A stretch of DNA of 64,000 nucleotides from contig JADKJZ010000014.1 in assembly GCA_016720805.1 (NCBI GenBank), positions 1 to 64,000 on the forward strand, given 5' to 3'. Source of the stretch: Gemmatimonadota bacterium. GTDB taxonomy: Bacteria; Gemmatimonadota; Gemmatimonadetes; Gemmatimonadales; GWC2-71-9. The notes beneath the pieces are model-generated. The model ran no database searches. It was given only the letters and a program-made list of their open reading frames with translations, and was not told the DNA's origin. Below, piece by piece: positions 20,801-29,800 of this stretch (its first letter is position 1; each line of letters begins with the position of its first letter). The translations under genes were made by a program, and so were the position numbers.

Positions 20801-21045
20801 CGCGCTGGCAGGGTGCGACGTTTGATCACGACGGCCCGTACTTCCCGATCTACTCGGGCAATCACCGTGGCCGTTGGGCGAGCTGTGCCACCTGCCACAC
20901 GGCCCCGGGCAACTACGCGGTGTACACCTGCATGAGCTCGGGCTGCCATTCGCGCACCAGCACCGATTCCGAGCATCGCGGGCGGACCGGGTATCAGTAC
21001 GTCGCGACCGCCTGCTACTCCTGTCACCCGCGGGGTCGCTCATGA
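17809..21045 (+). CDS. Giant multiheme cytochrome c (43 predicted heme sites) with 12 tandem 73-residue repeats
   Basis: 1078 residues; the ATG overlaps the previous stop and opens a signal peptide (LRGLSAAVVLLSLLVGRAPA, then Gln). I count 42 CxxCH motifs plus one CMSSGCH (Cx4CH) near the C-terminus. From 18367 to about 20880 the gene is built of twelve units of exactly 219 bp with no length change. Each unit has three CxxCH (offsets 2, 34, 50) and three other conserved His (in FNH near 18, GGH near 29, P-A/P-H near 66), enough for bis-His ligation of each heme. N-terminal 180 residues resemble the neighbouring 23-heme protein. Such a regular heme chain suggests a long-range conductor across periplasm or surface. 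Confidence 0.95.
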   Translation: MTRVLLRGLSAAVVLLSLLVGRAPAQSGANPHGPSIGACATCHRPEGWKPVRIAATFRHAERTFPLVGAHATATCTACHTTLEFSKTKAACASCHQDVHRSELGTECARCHTTRSFTDQARLSRLHEENRFPLRGAHVATACEACHTPTSAGQPQFANRPSTCISCHKADYDKAAAPKHSAAGFPTNCLTCHSETAWRGAPFDHQTTQFPLTGAHQATQCATCHADGVYRGKPTTCVSCHRPQFDQTRMPAHNAAAFSTDCTTCHTTTVWRGATFDHNTTTFPLTGGHQATQCAACHTDGVFKGKATSCVSCHRPNFDQTKTPPHGAAGFSTDCTTCHTTTRWLGTPFNHTTTRFPLTGGHQPLTCASCHADGVYKGKSMTCVSCHRQNFDRTTVPPHAAAGYSTDCASCHNSTAWLGAGFNHNTTRFPLTGGHQAVTCASCHADGVYRGRSMTCVSCHRQSFDQARTPPHASAGFSTECTTCHTTTRWQGGTFNHSTTQFPLTGGHLTATCVSCHADGVYRGKSQTCVSCHRSNYDATRTPAHAAAGYSTDCTTCHTTTQWLGANFNHSTTQFPLTGGHLTATCASCHADGVYRGKPTTCISCHRTNYDATRTPAHAAAGYSTDCTTCHTTTQWLGAAFNHNTTRFPLTGGHLTATCASCHADGVYRGKPTACLSCHQADFTRTTTPPHAAAGFATDCTTCHTTTRWEGATFNHGTTRFPLTGGHQAASCASCHADNVYRGKSMTCVSCHRTDYDGTRTPAHAAAGYSTDCTTCHTTTRWQGATFNHSTTRFPLTGGHLTATCASCHADGVYAGKPTTCVSCHRTNYDATRTPAHAAAGYSTDCTTCHTTTQWLGATFNHSTTQFPLTGAHQAVSCASCHADGVYRGKPTTCISCHQTDFSGTTTPPHAAAGFSTTCTTCHTTTRWEGATFNHGTTAFPLTGAHVTTTCASCHRNNVYRGLPATCISCHQQDYTSATNPSHSGSAFPTTCATCHTTTRWQGATFDHDGPYFPIYSGNHRGRWASCATCHTAPGNYAVYTCMSSGCHSRTSTDSEHRGRTGYQYVATACYSCHPRGRS
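18367..20882 (+). repeat. Twelve 219-bp tandem units inside the 43-heme cytochrome gene
   Basis: Units begin at 18367, 18586, 18805, 19024, 19243, 19462, 19681, 19900, 20119, 20338, 20557 and 20776, always 219 bases apart; the last is partial. Protein sequence between central units is very similar (DCTTCHTTT, FPLTGGH, CASCHADGVYRGK), while many third codon positions differ. The repeats are therefore held by selection on the protein, not only by very recent duplication. Confidence 0.95.
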
Positions 21046-22700
21046 GCAACGCATGGTGTCACACCAGGGCGGTGGCGATGGTGATCCTCGGTCTCGGCTT
21101 GCCTTCGGCGTGCCTCAGCGCGCAGATCACGGCGCCGAAGCCGACCCCGAAGAGTGCACCGAAGCCCGCGGCCGTGGTCACGCCTCCGCCCGGTCCTCCG
21201 CGGAGCTGGGCGGCGGTGACCTATGTCAGCGGTGCGACGATCTATCTCGAGGTCGGCAGCAAGCAGGGCGTCAAGGAAGGGACGATCTTCACCGTGGTGC
21301 GCGCCGGACAGACCATCGGTGAACTCTCCGCGAGCTTCGTCTCGTCGAGTCGCACCGCCTGTGCCGTCACTCGGAGCAGCAGCGCGATCACGGTGGGCGA
21401 CTCGGTCTCCTTCGTCCCCGTCGTGGTGCAGCAGGTGCCCACCACGCTGACGGCGGCGGGCAACCTGCCCGTGACGCGCGCCGGCGTGCGCCGCTCACCG
21501 GTACGTGGCCGAGTCGGGCTCCGGTACCTCACCATCAATCAGCCCGGCGGCACCACGTTGCGGCAGCCGTCGGTCGACTTGCGGCTCGACGGCGCACAGA
21601 TCGGCGGTTCATCGATGGGACTTGCCGTCGATGTGCGGATGCAGCGCACGAGTGTCACCGGCGGCTCGTCGTCGGCCACGTCCACGCCAGCCGGGGCGAC
21701 CCGGGTCTATCAGGCGGCGCTGATTCGGCAGAGTTCTCCGACCGGCACCCGTCTCGCCATGGGTCGCCAATTCGCGACCGTCCTCTCGCCCATCGGCATC
21801 TTCGATGGCGTTGCCCTCGATGTGAATGGCAGCAAGTGGAGCGGCGGCGGCCTGGTCGGCACCATGCCCGATGGCGGCAGCTTCGCCCCCTCAGCGGCGA
21901 CCACCGAGGCCGGGCTCTGGTTGCAGCGGCACAGCGCCCGGGGGAGTGCATCGCCGTGGAGCGCGACGGTCGGCGCCATCGGCTCCTACAATCGCGGCGA
22001 GATTGACCGGGAGTTCGCCTACCTGCGCGGGACGCTCAACACGCGGGTGGTCTCGATCTACGCCGCCGAGGAGATCGACGTCAATCGCGGATGGAAGCGG
22101 CAGGCCGAGGGGTCATTCGCGACCTTCACCTCCACCGTCTTGACGGCCCAGGTGAGCATGAGCCGAGCGTTGTCGGTCTCGGGTGGCCTCGACTCGCGCC
22201 GCAGCGTCCGCCTCTACCGCGACTTCGTCAATCCCGAGATCGCCTTTGACGACGCGCTGCGGCAGGGTCAGTGGGGCGAAGTCTCGCTCCGCCCCTCGCG
22301 ACACTTCCGGTTGAGCAGTGACATCCGCTCCAGTGGCGGGGGGTCGGAAGGGAAGTCCCAGGCCGTCACCGCCTCCGCTTCGGCCACCCAACTGACGCCC
22401 CTCGGCCTCGGCCTCCGCGCCCGCACCACGCAGTACACCGGCGCGATCACCGAGGGGCGACTCTCCTCGGTGGCGGTCGAAGTCGCCCCGGGGCAGGCCG
22501 TCCGCCTCTCCCTCAACGCCGGCGTCCGGACCAGTCTCATGCCCTCGGCCGGCCTCCCCGCCACCCGCCTCACCTGGGCCGGCGGTGACCTCGACGTTTC
22601 CATCGGCCGGTCGCTCTACGTGATGCTCTCCACCTACCGCGAGTCGGGGACGGGCTCGGCGTCGGTGCAGACGTATGCGGCGGTGACCTGGCGGTTTTAG
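21042..22700 (+). CDS. Outer-membrane beta-barrel, last gene of the electron-conduit operon
   Basis: 552 residues. ATG at 21042 overlaps the cytochrome stop (ATGA). Signal peptide (VAMVILGLGLPSACLSA, then Gln), a Pro-rich linker (KPTPKSAPKPAAVVTPPPGPP), then a small beta domain with VSGATIYLEVGSKQGVKEG resembling the loop of secretion-type or SH3-like domains (residues about 60-140). From residue 150 on, alternating beta strands (GRVGLRYLTINQ, VDLRLDG, GLAVDVRMQR) run to a C-terminal TYAAVTWRF, a typical outer-membrane insertion signal. By position it could be the porin sheath or anchor for the multiheme proteins, as in porin-cytochrome complexes, but it is not a porin family I recognise. Confidence 0.8.
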   Translation: MSNAWCHTRAVAMVILGLGLPSACLSAQITAPKPTPKSAPKPAAVVTPPPGPPRSWAAVTYVSGATIYLEVGSKQGVKEGTIFTVVRAGQTIGELSASFVSSSRTACAVTRSSSAITVGDSVSFVPVVVQQVPTTLTAAGNLPVTRAGVRRSPVRGRVGLRYLTINQPGGTTLRQPSVDLRLDGAQIGGSSMGLAVDVRMQRTSVTGGSSSATSTPAGATRVYQAALIRQSSPTGTRLAMGRQFATVLSPIGIFDGVALDVNGSKWSGGGLVGTMPDGGSFAPSAATTEAGLWLQRHSARGSASPWSATVGAIGSYNRGEIDREFAYLRGTLNTRVVSIYAAEEIDVNRGWKRQAEGSFATFTSTVLTAQVSMSRALSVSGGLDSRRSVRLYRDFVNPEIAFDDALRQGQWGEVSLRPSRHFRLSSDIRSSGGGSEGKSQAVTASASATQLTPLGLGLRARTTQYTGAITEGRLSSVAVEVAPGQAVRLSLNAGVRTSLMPSAGLPATRLTWAGGDLDVSIGRSLYVMLSTYRESGTGSASVQTYAAVTWRF

Positions 22701-22814
22701 AGGTGAGGGGTGAGACGTAAGACGACGTGAAACGTGAGCAGGAGGCTATCCGCGCCCCCGTTTCACCTTTCACGTCTCACGGTCCCTATTCCCCCTCACC
22801 CCTCACCCCTCACC
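22701..22814. repeat. GTGA-type heptamer repeat array with complementary arms
   Basis: Left arm reads AGGTGAG GGGTGAG ACGTAAG, then ACGTGAA ACGTGAG; right arm reads CGTTTCA CCTTTCA CGTCTCA and ends in CCTCACC three times. The arms are roughly complementary, so the RNA or single strand could fold into a long imperfect hairpin. It lies between the barrel gene and the M28 peptidase gene and may end the operon transcript. Confidence 0.75.
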
Positions 22815-22865
22815 GCCCTTATCTTCAGTACCAATCCCCCACCATCGCCCCACCGAGGTTCCCTC

Positions 22866-24410
22866 ATGCTGACTCGCTCCCGGTCGCTCACGGTCGCACT
22901 GCTCGTGCTGCTCACCGCCGGGATGACTGGGGCGCAGGGCCCCGTCGATTGGCCCATGGTCGCGAAGATCCGCGCCGAGGGGTTGCAGCGCTCCCGGGTG
23001 ATGGACCTCGAGGGGTACATGGCCGACGTGCTCGGCGCCCGGCTCACCCTCTCCAAGGACATGCAGCGCGCCCAGCTCTGGGTGCGCGGTGAAATGGAGC
23101 GGATCGGGCTCGTCAACGTGGCGGCAGAGCCGTTCATGAACTTTGGCGCGGCGTGGGACAACGAGTACGTCTCGATCCACATGCTCGAACCCGACTACCA
23201 GCCAATGGTCGGCTATCCCCTCGCGCACACGCCCGGTACCGACGGGAAGCAGGTCGCGCAGGCGATGATCGTCGATCTCCAGTCGAAACAGGACCTGGAG
23301 CGCTACCGTGGCAAGCTGGCCGGCATGGCCATTCTCGCCACGCCGCCGGCGGTGATCGACCTCGTGGCGATGACCAATGGCGTGCGCCGCCGGACCGAGG
23401 CGGAGCTCGATTCGCTGGAGCGCGTGGTCATCGTGCCGCGGCCGGCCCCGGCGCCGCGTGCCGTCCGGAATCCCGACGTGCTGACCGCCGTCGAGAAGAT
23501 GGCCTTCTACAAGGCCGAGGGCGTGGTCGTCGTCTTCCAGTGCGAGAGCGGCTGGCTTGGGGCCGTGCGCGGCTTCTCGCGTCCCGGCTCGGCCACCGAC
23601 AAGTGGTCGCGCGAGGGGGACCTCGCCTCGCCGGTGATCGTGGCCGTGACACCGGAGCACTACAACCGGATGTACCGGATCCTCCAGCGTTCGATCCCGG
23701 TGAAGGTCGAGGTCGAGGTGCGCAACCGGATCGGCGAGCAGGCCGAGCAGGCGATGAACATCGTCGGCGAGATCCCCGGCAGCGATCTGAAGGACGAGGT
23801 CGTGATGATCGGCGCGCACTTCGACACCTGGCACGCATCGCCGAACGCGAGCGACAACACCTCCGGGGTGGCGGTGGCGCTCGAGGCGGCCCGGATCCTG
23901 AAGGCGATTGGCGCCAAGCCGCGTCGGACCATTCGGGTGGCGCTGTGGGGCGGGGAGGAGCAGGGGTTGTGGGGATCGCGCGCCTATGTCCTCAAGCACT
24001 TCGGCAATCCGCGTGATCCGAGGGTCGGCACCACGCCGGACTTCGAGAAGCTGCAGGCCTATTTCAACCAGGACTACGGCTCGGGGCAGTACCGCGGCAT
24101 CATGCTGCAGGGGAACGAGGGGGCGCGTGAGTTGCTCACCGCCTGGATGTCGCCCTTCAAGGACCTGGGCATGACCGCCGTCTCGAACCAGAGCCTTGGC
24201 AGCACCGACCACGTCGCCTTCGACGAAATCGGCCTCCCCGGCTTCCAGTTCCTGCAGGACCGGACCCCGGGGCAGGGTGGCCACACCAACCTCGACTTCT
24301 ACGACACGATCCAGGCTGACGACCTGATGAAGAACGCCGTGATCATGGCGTCCTACGCCTGGCACGCCGCCAACAGCGCCGAGCGGATTCCCCGCAAGGG
24401 CGCGCGCTAA
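22866..24410 (+). CDS. Secreted M28-family zinc metallopeptidase
   Basis: 514 residues. The start is ATG 22866, giving signal peptide SLTVALLVLLTAGMTGA before Gln. A protease-associated region fills about 120-260. The M28 zinc site is clear: His in GAHFDTWH at about 318, Asp in SDNTSG at about 331, Glu-Glu in WGGEEQG at about 364, and His in STDHVAFDE near 450. This family cleaves N-terminal amino acids or dipeptides and acts in the periplasm or outside. The N-terminal reading frame extends further upstream only through the repeat array, which argues for the chosen start. Confidence 0.9.
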   Translation: MLTRSRSLTVALLVLLTAGMTGAQGPVDWPMVAKIRAEGLQRSRVMDLEGYMADVLGARLTLSKDMQRAQLWVRGEMERIGLVNVAAEPFMNFGAAWDNEYVSIHMLEPDYQPMVGYPLAHTPGTDGKQVAQAMIVDLQSKQDLERYRGKLAGMAILATPPAVIDLVAMTNGVRRRTEAELDSLERVVIVPRPAPAPRAVRNPDVLTAVEKMAFYKAEGVVVVFQCESGWLGAVRGFSRPGSATDKWSREGDLASPVIVAVTPEHYNRMYRILQRSIPVKVEVEVRNRIGEQAEQAMNIVGEIPGSDLKDEVVMIGAHFDTWHASPNASDNTSGVAVALEAARILKAIGAKPRRTIRVALWGGEEQGLWGSRAYVLKHFGNPRDPRVGTTPDFEKLQAYFNQDYGSGQYRGIMLQGNEGARELLTAWMSPFKDLGMTAVSNQSLGSTDHVAFDEIGLPGFQFLQDRTPGQGGHTNLDFYDTIQADDLMKNAVIMASYAWHAANSAERIPRKGAR

Positions 24411-24430
24411 CCCGCCTCGCCGGAGTCGCC

Positions 24431-25723
24431 ATGTCCTCGCGCCGCCACTTCGTCCGGACCCTGATGGGCACCGGTGCCGCGCTCCCGATGTTTCGCCACG
24501 ACGCCATGCGCCAGGTGGTGCGGGCCACCGACCGGCTCACCTCCGCCGATCCACTCGCGGCCGCCGAAGACGAAGCCTACTGGACCGAGATCCAGCGCGC
24601 CTTCGACGCCGACCGCACCATGGTGAATCTGAACAACGGCGGCGTCTGCCCCACACCGAGCCATGTGCTCGAGGCGATGATCCGCGACCTCCGCTTCAGC
24701 AACGAGCTGCCGGTCCACCACATGTGGGCGGTGCTCGAGCCGCGCATCGAGAGCGTACGGCGCGACCTGGCGCACGATTTCGGCTGCGACCCCGAGGAGA
24801 TGGCGATCACCCGCAACGCCTCGGAAGCGCTCGAGACGCTGATCCTCGGCCGCGACCTCCAGCCGGGCGACGAAGTCCTGGTCACCAATCAGAACTACGG
24901 CCGGATGCTCACGACGTGGGAGCAGCGGGTCCATCGGCAGGGGATCGTGCTCAAGCAGGTGTCGTTCGACGTCAAGAACCCGACGCCTGACTATCTCGTC
25001 GATGTCTTCCGCAAGGCGATCACCCCGCGCACCAAGCTCATCGAGGTGACCCACATCACCAACCTCACGGGCCAGATATTCCCGGTGAAGCAGGTGATCG
25101 ACATGGCCCACGAGAAGGGGATCGAGGTCTTCGTCGACGGGGCCCATGCCTACGCGCATTTCCCGTTCACGCGCGACGCACTGAACGTCGACTATTACGG
25201 CACCTCGCTCCACAAGTGGCTGCTGGCGCCGATCGGCACCGGCTTTCTCTATGTGCGCAAGGCAAAGATCGGCAGCATCTGGCCGATGATGGCCGCCCCC
25301 GCCACGATGAACGACAACATCCGGAAGTACGAGGAGATCGGCACGCACCCCGCCGCCAATCACAACGCCATCTCCGCGGCGCTCGCCTTCCACCGCGGCA
25401 TCGGGAGCGAGCGGAAGATCGCCCGGCTCCGCTACCTTCGCGATCGCTGGGCCAAGCGGCTGCTGGCCGAGAGTCCACGGGTGCACATCCCCACGCCGCT
25501 CGCGGGAACCACGGCGGGCGCCATCGCGTTGCTCTCGATCGAGGGCGTCGACGCGAGCAAGCTCTCGGCGTGGCTGCTCGACAAACACCGCGTCGTGACC
25601 GTCGCGATCAACCACCCCGAGTTCTCCGGGATCCGCGTGACGCCGAACGTCTACACCACCCCCGACGAGATCGATGTCTTCGCCGACCTGATCGGCAAGG
25701 CGATCAAGCAGGGCATCGCGTAG
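24431..25723 (+). CDS. Tat-exported class V aminotransferase fold enzyme
   Basis: 430 residues. The N-terminus RRHFVRTLMGTGAALP is a twin-arginine signal. The PLP-dependent fold type I core follows: NNGGVCPTP near 65-73, TRNASEALE near 133, VDGAHA near 238 (PLP-ring Asp) and SLHKW with the Schiff-base Lys262. It is closest to the cysteine desulfurase/isopenicillin-N epimerase-like group; the substrate cannot be told. Export of a PLP enzyme as a folded holoenzyme fits the Tat signal. A GTG start of the next gene overlaps its stop by one base. Confidence 0.87.
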   Translation: MSSRRHFVRTLMGTGAALPMFRHDAMRQVVRATDRLTSADPLAAAEDEAYWTEIQRAFDADRTMVNLNNGGVCPTPSHVLEAMIRDLRFSNELPVHHMWAVLEPRIESVRRDLAHDFGCDPEEMAITRNASEALETLILGRDLQPGDEVLVTNQNYGRMLTTWEQRVHRQGIVLKQVSFDVKNPTPDYLVDVFRKAITPRTKLIEVTHITNLTGQIFPVKQVIDMAHEKGIEVFVDGAHAYAHFPFTRDALNVDYYGTSLHKWLLAPIGTGFLYVRKAKIGSIWPMMAAPATMNDNIRKYEEIGTHPAANHNAISAALAFHRGIGSERKIARLRYLRDRWAKRLLAESPRVHIPTPLAGTTAGAIALLSIEGVDASKLSAWLLDKHRVVTVAINHPEFSGIRVTPNVYTTPDEIDVFADLIGKAIKQGIA

Positions 25724-26304
25724 TGGATACCAAGCGCCTCGAGGCCTTCAGCGACGGCGTGATCGCCATCATCATCACCATCATGGTGCTGGAACTGCGC
25801 CCGCCCCACGAGCCGACGCTCGCCGGGCTGGCGCCGCTCCTGCCCGTGATCCTCTCCTACGTCCTCTCGTTCATCTATCTCGGCATCTACTGGAACAATC
25901 ACCATCACATGCTGCAGGCCACGAAGCACGTGAATGGCACCATCCTCTGGGCCAACCTCCATCTGCTCTTCTGGCTGTCACTGATCCCGTTCGCCACCGC
26001 CTGGCTCGGCGAGGCGCACCTCGCGCCGGCGACGACCGCGCTCTACGGCGGCATCCTGCTGATGGCGGCGATCGCCTACACCATCCTGCAGCAGGCGATC
26101 GTCCGGCTGCACGGCCGGGACTCGTTGCTGGCGAAGGCGATCGGTGATGACGGGAAGGGGAAGCTGTCGGTGGCCTGCTACGTCGCGGCGATCGCGCTGT
26201 CGTTCGCGAGCGTCTGGGCGGCGATCGCCCTCTACGTGGCGGTGGCGTTGATCTGGCTCGTGCCGGACCGGCGGATCGAGCGGGTGATCGGCACCACCGA
26301 CTGA
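25723..26304 (+). CDS. TMEM175-family (DUF1211) potassium-channel-like membrane protein
   Basis: 193 residues from a GTG that shares a base with the preceding TAG. The first helix carries the hallmark RLEAFSDGVIAIIITIMVLEL, whose FSD motif marks bacterial TMEM175 channels. Six helices are visible, including LSYVLSFIYLGIYWNNHHH with the His cluster usual in this family. Likely a K+-permeable tetramer in the inner membrane. Its stop lies only 13 bases from the convergent acetyltransferase gene. Confidence 0.88.
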   Translation: MDTKRLEAFSDGVIAIIITIMVLELRPPHEPTLAGLAPLLPVILSYVLSFIYLGIYWNNHHHMLQATKHVNGTILWANLHLLFWLSLIPFATAWLGEAHLAPATTALYGGILLMAAIAYTILQQAIVRLHGRDSLLAKAIGDDGKGKLSVACYVAAIALSFASVWAAIALYVAVALIWLVPDRRIERVIGTTD

Positions 26305-26317
26305 GCGCTGGCCCGGG

Positions 26318-26842
26318 TCAGTCGGCCGGGCGGTCCATGCCGAAGGTCCGCACGGCTGGAGCACCCTCCTGCAATACCCGCGGCGCCTCCTCCACGAAGC
26401 CGAGCTTGAGGAGAAGGCGCTGCGAAGGGTCGTTCTCTGCGTTGGTGATGGCCAGGACGCGTGGCACGGCAAAGTCTCGCCACGCCGATTCCAGGATCAC
26501 GCTCGCGGCTTCCAGCGCATAGCCCACGCCCCACGCCTCCGGGACGAAGGCATAGCCGATGTCGGGCGATTCAAGCGTGACACGCTTGATGAGTCCGCAC
26601 ATCCCGATCGGCGCGCCACTTTCCCGCAGGATGACCAGGTTGAGCCCGTGGCCATGCGTCGCGTAGCTCGCGATCGGTCCCTTCGTCAGGTAGTCGTGCG
26701 CTCCCTCGAGGGTGCGCACGCCCTTGTCGCCGATGTACTCGTGGAACGACGGCTCGTTCAACAGCCGCAGCACGAACTCGCCGTCGTCCAGCGTGAAGTG
26801 CCGCAGCATGAGCCGCGGCGTCTCCCAGGGGCCGAGGCTCAT
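26318..26842 (-). CDS. GNAT-family N-acetyltransferase
   Basis: 174 residues. Begins LETPRL-type (WETPRLMLRHFTLDDGEFV), the standard opening of RimJ/RimL-like acetyltransferases, and includes IGMCGLIKR, PDIGYAFVPEAWGVGYALEA (acetyl-CoA binding loop, with V-G-Y in place of the usual basic loop) and ITNAENDPSQRLLLKLGF. Transfers acetyl from acetyl-CoA to an unknown amine. The ATG overlaps the stop of the propeller gene upstream (ATGA), so the two share a transcript. Confidence 0.88.
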   Translation of the reverse strand: MSLGPWETPRLMLRHFTLDDGEFVLRLLNEPSFHEYIGDKGVRTLEGAHDYLTKGPIASYATHGHGLNLVILRESGAPIGMCGLIKRVTLESPDIGYAFVPEAWGVGYALEAASVILESAWRDFAVPRVLAITNAENDPSQRLLLKLGFVEEAPRVLQEGAPAVRTFGMDRPAD

Positions 26843-29800
26843 CGCGCCGGGGCCGCCGCCTTCAGTGCCGCCCACCGCGCCATGATCGTCACATACGCCT
26901 GCTCCGCCTTGGCGGCTGCCGCCAGCTGGTTGGCCGTTGGCGCCACATCGGCGCCCTGCATCGCCAGCGCGGCCGCGTGCAGCGCGTTGCTCACGCCGTC
27001 GAGCGTCGACGGCGGTGTCGCACCGGCACCGGCCCCACCGCGTCCGCCGCCACCGCGACCGCCACCGACTCCGCCTGCCACCGGGGCCGGAGCGAGCGAG
27101 TCGAGCTTGCCCTTCAGTGTCGAGGCCGCCGGCGCGCTTGACTGCGCCAGCGACGTCGAGAGGGCACGCGCCTCGGTCCACGCAGCACGGGCGGCGACGG
27201 CCTTGCTGCGCAGCGTGCGCGTCATGGTGAAGAGCTGCGTCAGGGCCGGCGCCGGCGTGGTGACGCGCGGATCGAGGCGGAGCGTCAACGGCTGCGTGAA
27301 CTGCTTCCCCTCCACCGTCAGCCGAACGACGTACTTGCCAGGCGGCGCCCACGGTGCGCTCACCACCGTCATCATCCGCCCCGGCACCGCACCGGTCGAC
27401 CCACCACCACCCGGCACGATCGGATCGTAGTGCATGTCCCAGAGCCAGCGATGCATCCCGGCCTCGGCCGACAGCGCCGTCGAGGCGGCGGGCCAGTAGA
27501 GCGGGAAGGCGCAGTGCTGGGCGTTCGGCGTCCGCTGACAGAGCGCCACGTAGGCGGCGGGGTCGCGCACCGGATCGGGATTCAGGACCGGGTCGGTGCT
27601 CGCGTAGGTACGGACCACGCCGCCAGTGGCGTCGAGGATCTCGAGCGTCACCGCGCCGGTGGCGGACTTCGGCAGGAAATAGTCGAGCACCGCACCCACC
27701 GGACCACTCTCGCCGGCCGGCACTTCCGGTGGCCACGGCGTCGGGTCGTTGATGAAGTTGCGGAGCCGCACCGCCGTCATCGGCTTGACCAGGTGCGCCG
27801 ACTGCATCGCGGCCGCCTGTCGCAGTGCGGCGGCCTCGCGCAGCGGCGTGAGGTTGTCGAGAATCCAGAAGCCGCGACCGTGCGTCCCCGCGACCAGGTC
27901 GGCGCAGTGGCAGGTCGAGTCGTCCTTTACCTTGATATCGCGCACCGAGATCGCGGGCATGTCGAGTCGCAGCGATTGCCAATGATCGCCGTCATCGAAT
28001 GAGACCCACACCTGCGTGTCGGTGGCCCCGTACAGCAGCCCCTTCACCCGGGGATCTTCGCGGATCGAGTTGACCACCACGCCCGGGGCGATGCCGGTGT
28101 TGATCTCCTGCCACGTCGTGCCGCCGTCGTGCGTGCGCCAGAAGTGCGGGTTGAGGTCGTCGATCCGCATCGTGTTGGCCGCCGCGTAGGCGGTGAGGTT
28201 GTCGAAGTGCCCCGCCTCGATGTTGAAGATGCGGGTCCACGGCTTGATGCCGGCTGGGGTGACGTTGCGCCACGTCGTCCCGCCGTTCATCGTCACCTGG
28301 ATCAGGCCGTCGTCGGTCCCGGCCCAGAGGATCGCCACCGAGCGCGGCGAGGCGGAGAGCGCCGTGATGGTGCCCAACGGTGCGGGCGTGACCGTCGTGG
28401 CGTACTTCCCGGCGGTCGCCGGCACCTCCCACGTCTGTCGCGAAAGGTCGGGCGAGATCCGCGTCCAGCGGTGCCCGCGGTCGAGCGTCTTCCAGACGGC
28501 ATTCGAGGCGTAGAAGAGCGCGTCGGGGTTCACCGGCGAGAACAGCAGTGGCATCGTCCGCACGTTGCGGTTGAAGCCGGTCATGTCCGGGCCGACATTG
28601 GTGGTCTGTCCGGTCTTCCGGTCGTAGCGCGACACATTGCTGCGCGAGCTGCCGAAGACGATGTCGGGGTTCCGCGGGTCGGGCGCGGCGATGCCGTATT
28701 CCTGGATGTTGACCGGGTGCCAGTCGTGGAAGGTGATGATGCCGTCGCTCGACCAGCTGTCGACGCAGGCGGAGCCGGAGTCCTGCTGGCCGCCGCAGAG
28801 ACGGTAGGGATAGGCGTTGTCGGCGGTGACGTGGTACATCGCCGCGGTCGACTGCGTGTACCAGTTGCTCCAGCTCTGCCCGCGATTGCCCGAGATCACG
28901 GCGCCCTGGTCGGCGATCACGCCGATGATGTTCGGATTGAGCGGGTTGATCCAGCTGCGCTGGTAGTCATCGCCACCGGGCGCACCGCGCACGGCCGCCC
29001 ATGTCCGGCCGCCATCCTCGGTCCGCCAGAAGACCGTCGACGCGCTGTAGACGACGTTTTCGTTGGTGGGGTCCACGGTGATGGTCGGGAGATCGCCGCC
29101 ACCGATCCGGCCGAGCGGGCGGGGGTCTGCGGCGGGAACGGCCGTACCGGCCGGCGCGTTCGGGTCGCGCTGCGCCGGGAACCAATGCTCCCCACCATCC
29201 ACCGACTTGAACAGCGTGATCGCTCCCGCGCCCGCCCCGCGGCCGCCGCCACCACCCGCAGGGGCGGCACCGGCGGCCGGGGCGACCGTCGCGTAGAGGA
29301 CCAGGTGGTTGCTTGGCGAGATCGCCAGGTTGGCCTGCCCGACCGTCGGCAGCCCGTCGGTCAGTTGCCGCCATGTCGTGCCGCCGTCGGTCGACTTGAA
29401 GATCCCGCCGCCCGGCCCGCTGAACTCGCGCCCTTCGATGAACTGCTGCTGCTGCTGCCAGAGCGCGGCGTACACCACGTTCGGGTCGGTCGGGTCGATC
29501 CGCACGTCGTTGCCGCTGGTGTACTCGTCCTTGTAGAGCACCTTCTGGAACGAGGCGCCGCCGTCGGTCGAGCGGAAGATCCCGCGCTCGGCGTTCGGGC
29601 CGTACGGGTGGCCGAGGGCGGCAACGAAGAGACGCTCGGGGTGCTTCGGGTCCACTTCGACCCAGGCAATCATCTGGCTCTCGCGCAGCCCGAGGTGCGT
29701 CCAACTCTTCCCGGCGTCGTTGGAGCGATACATCCCGTCGCCCACGGCGAGGTCGGGACGGATGATCCCGGCGCCGGTGCCCACATACAGGATGTTCGGA

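Noticed and set aside
18367..20882. Assembly collapse or artificial repeat
   Set aside because: Units differ at many third codon positions while keeping frame and length, which an artefact would not do.
18085..21027. Long antisense frames across the multiheme repeats
   Set aside because: Periodic Arg/Gly/Val-rich sequence produced by the tandem repeats, with no signal peptide or fold.
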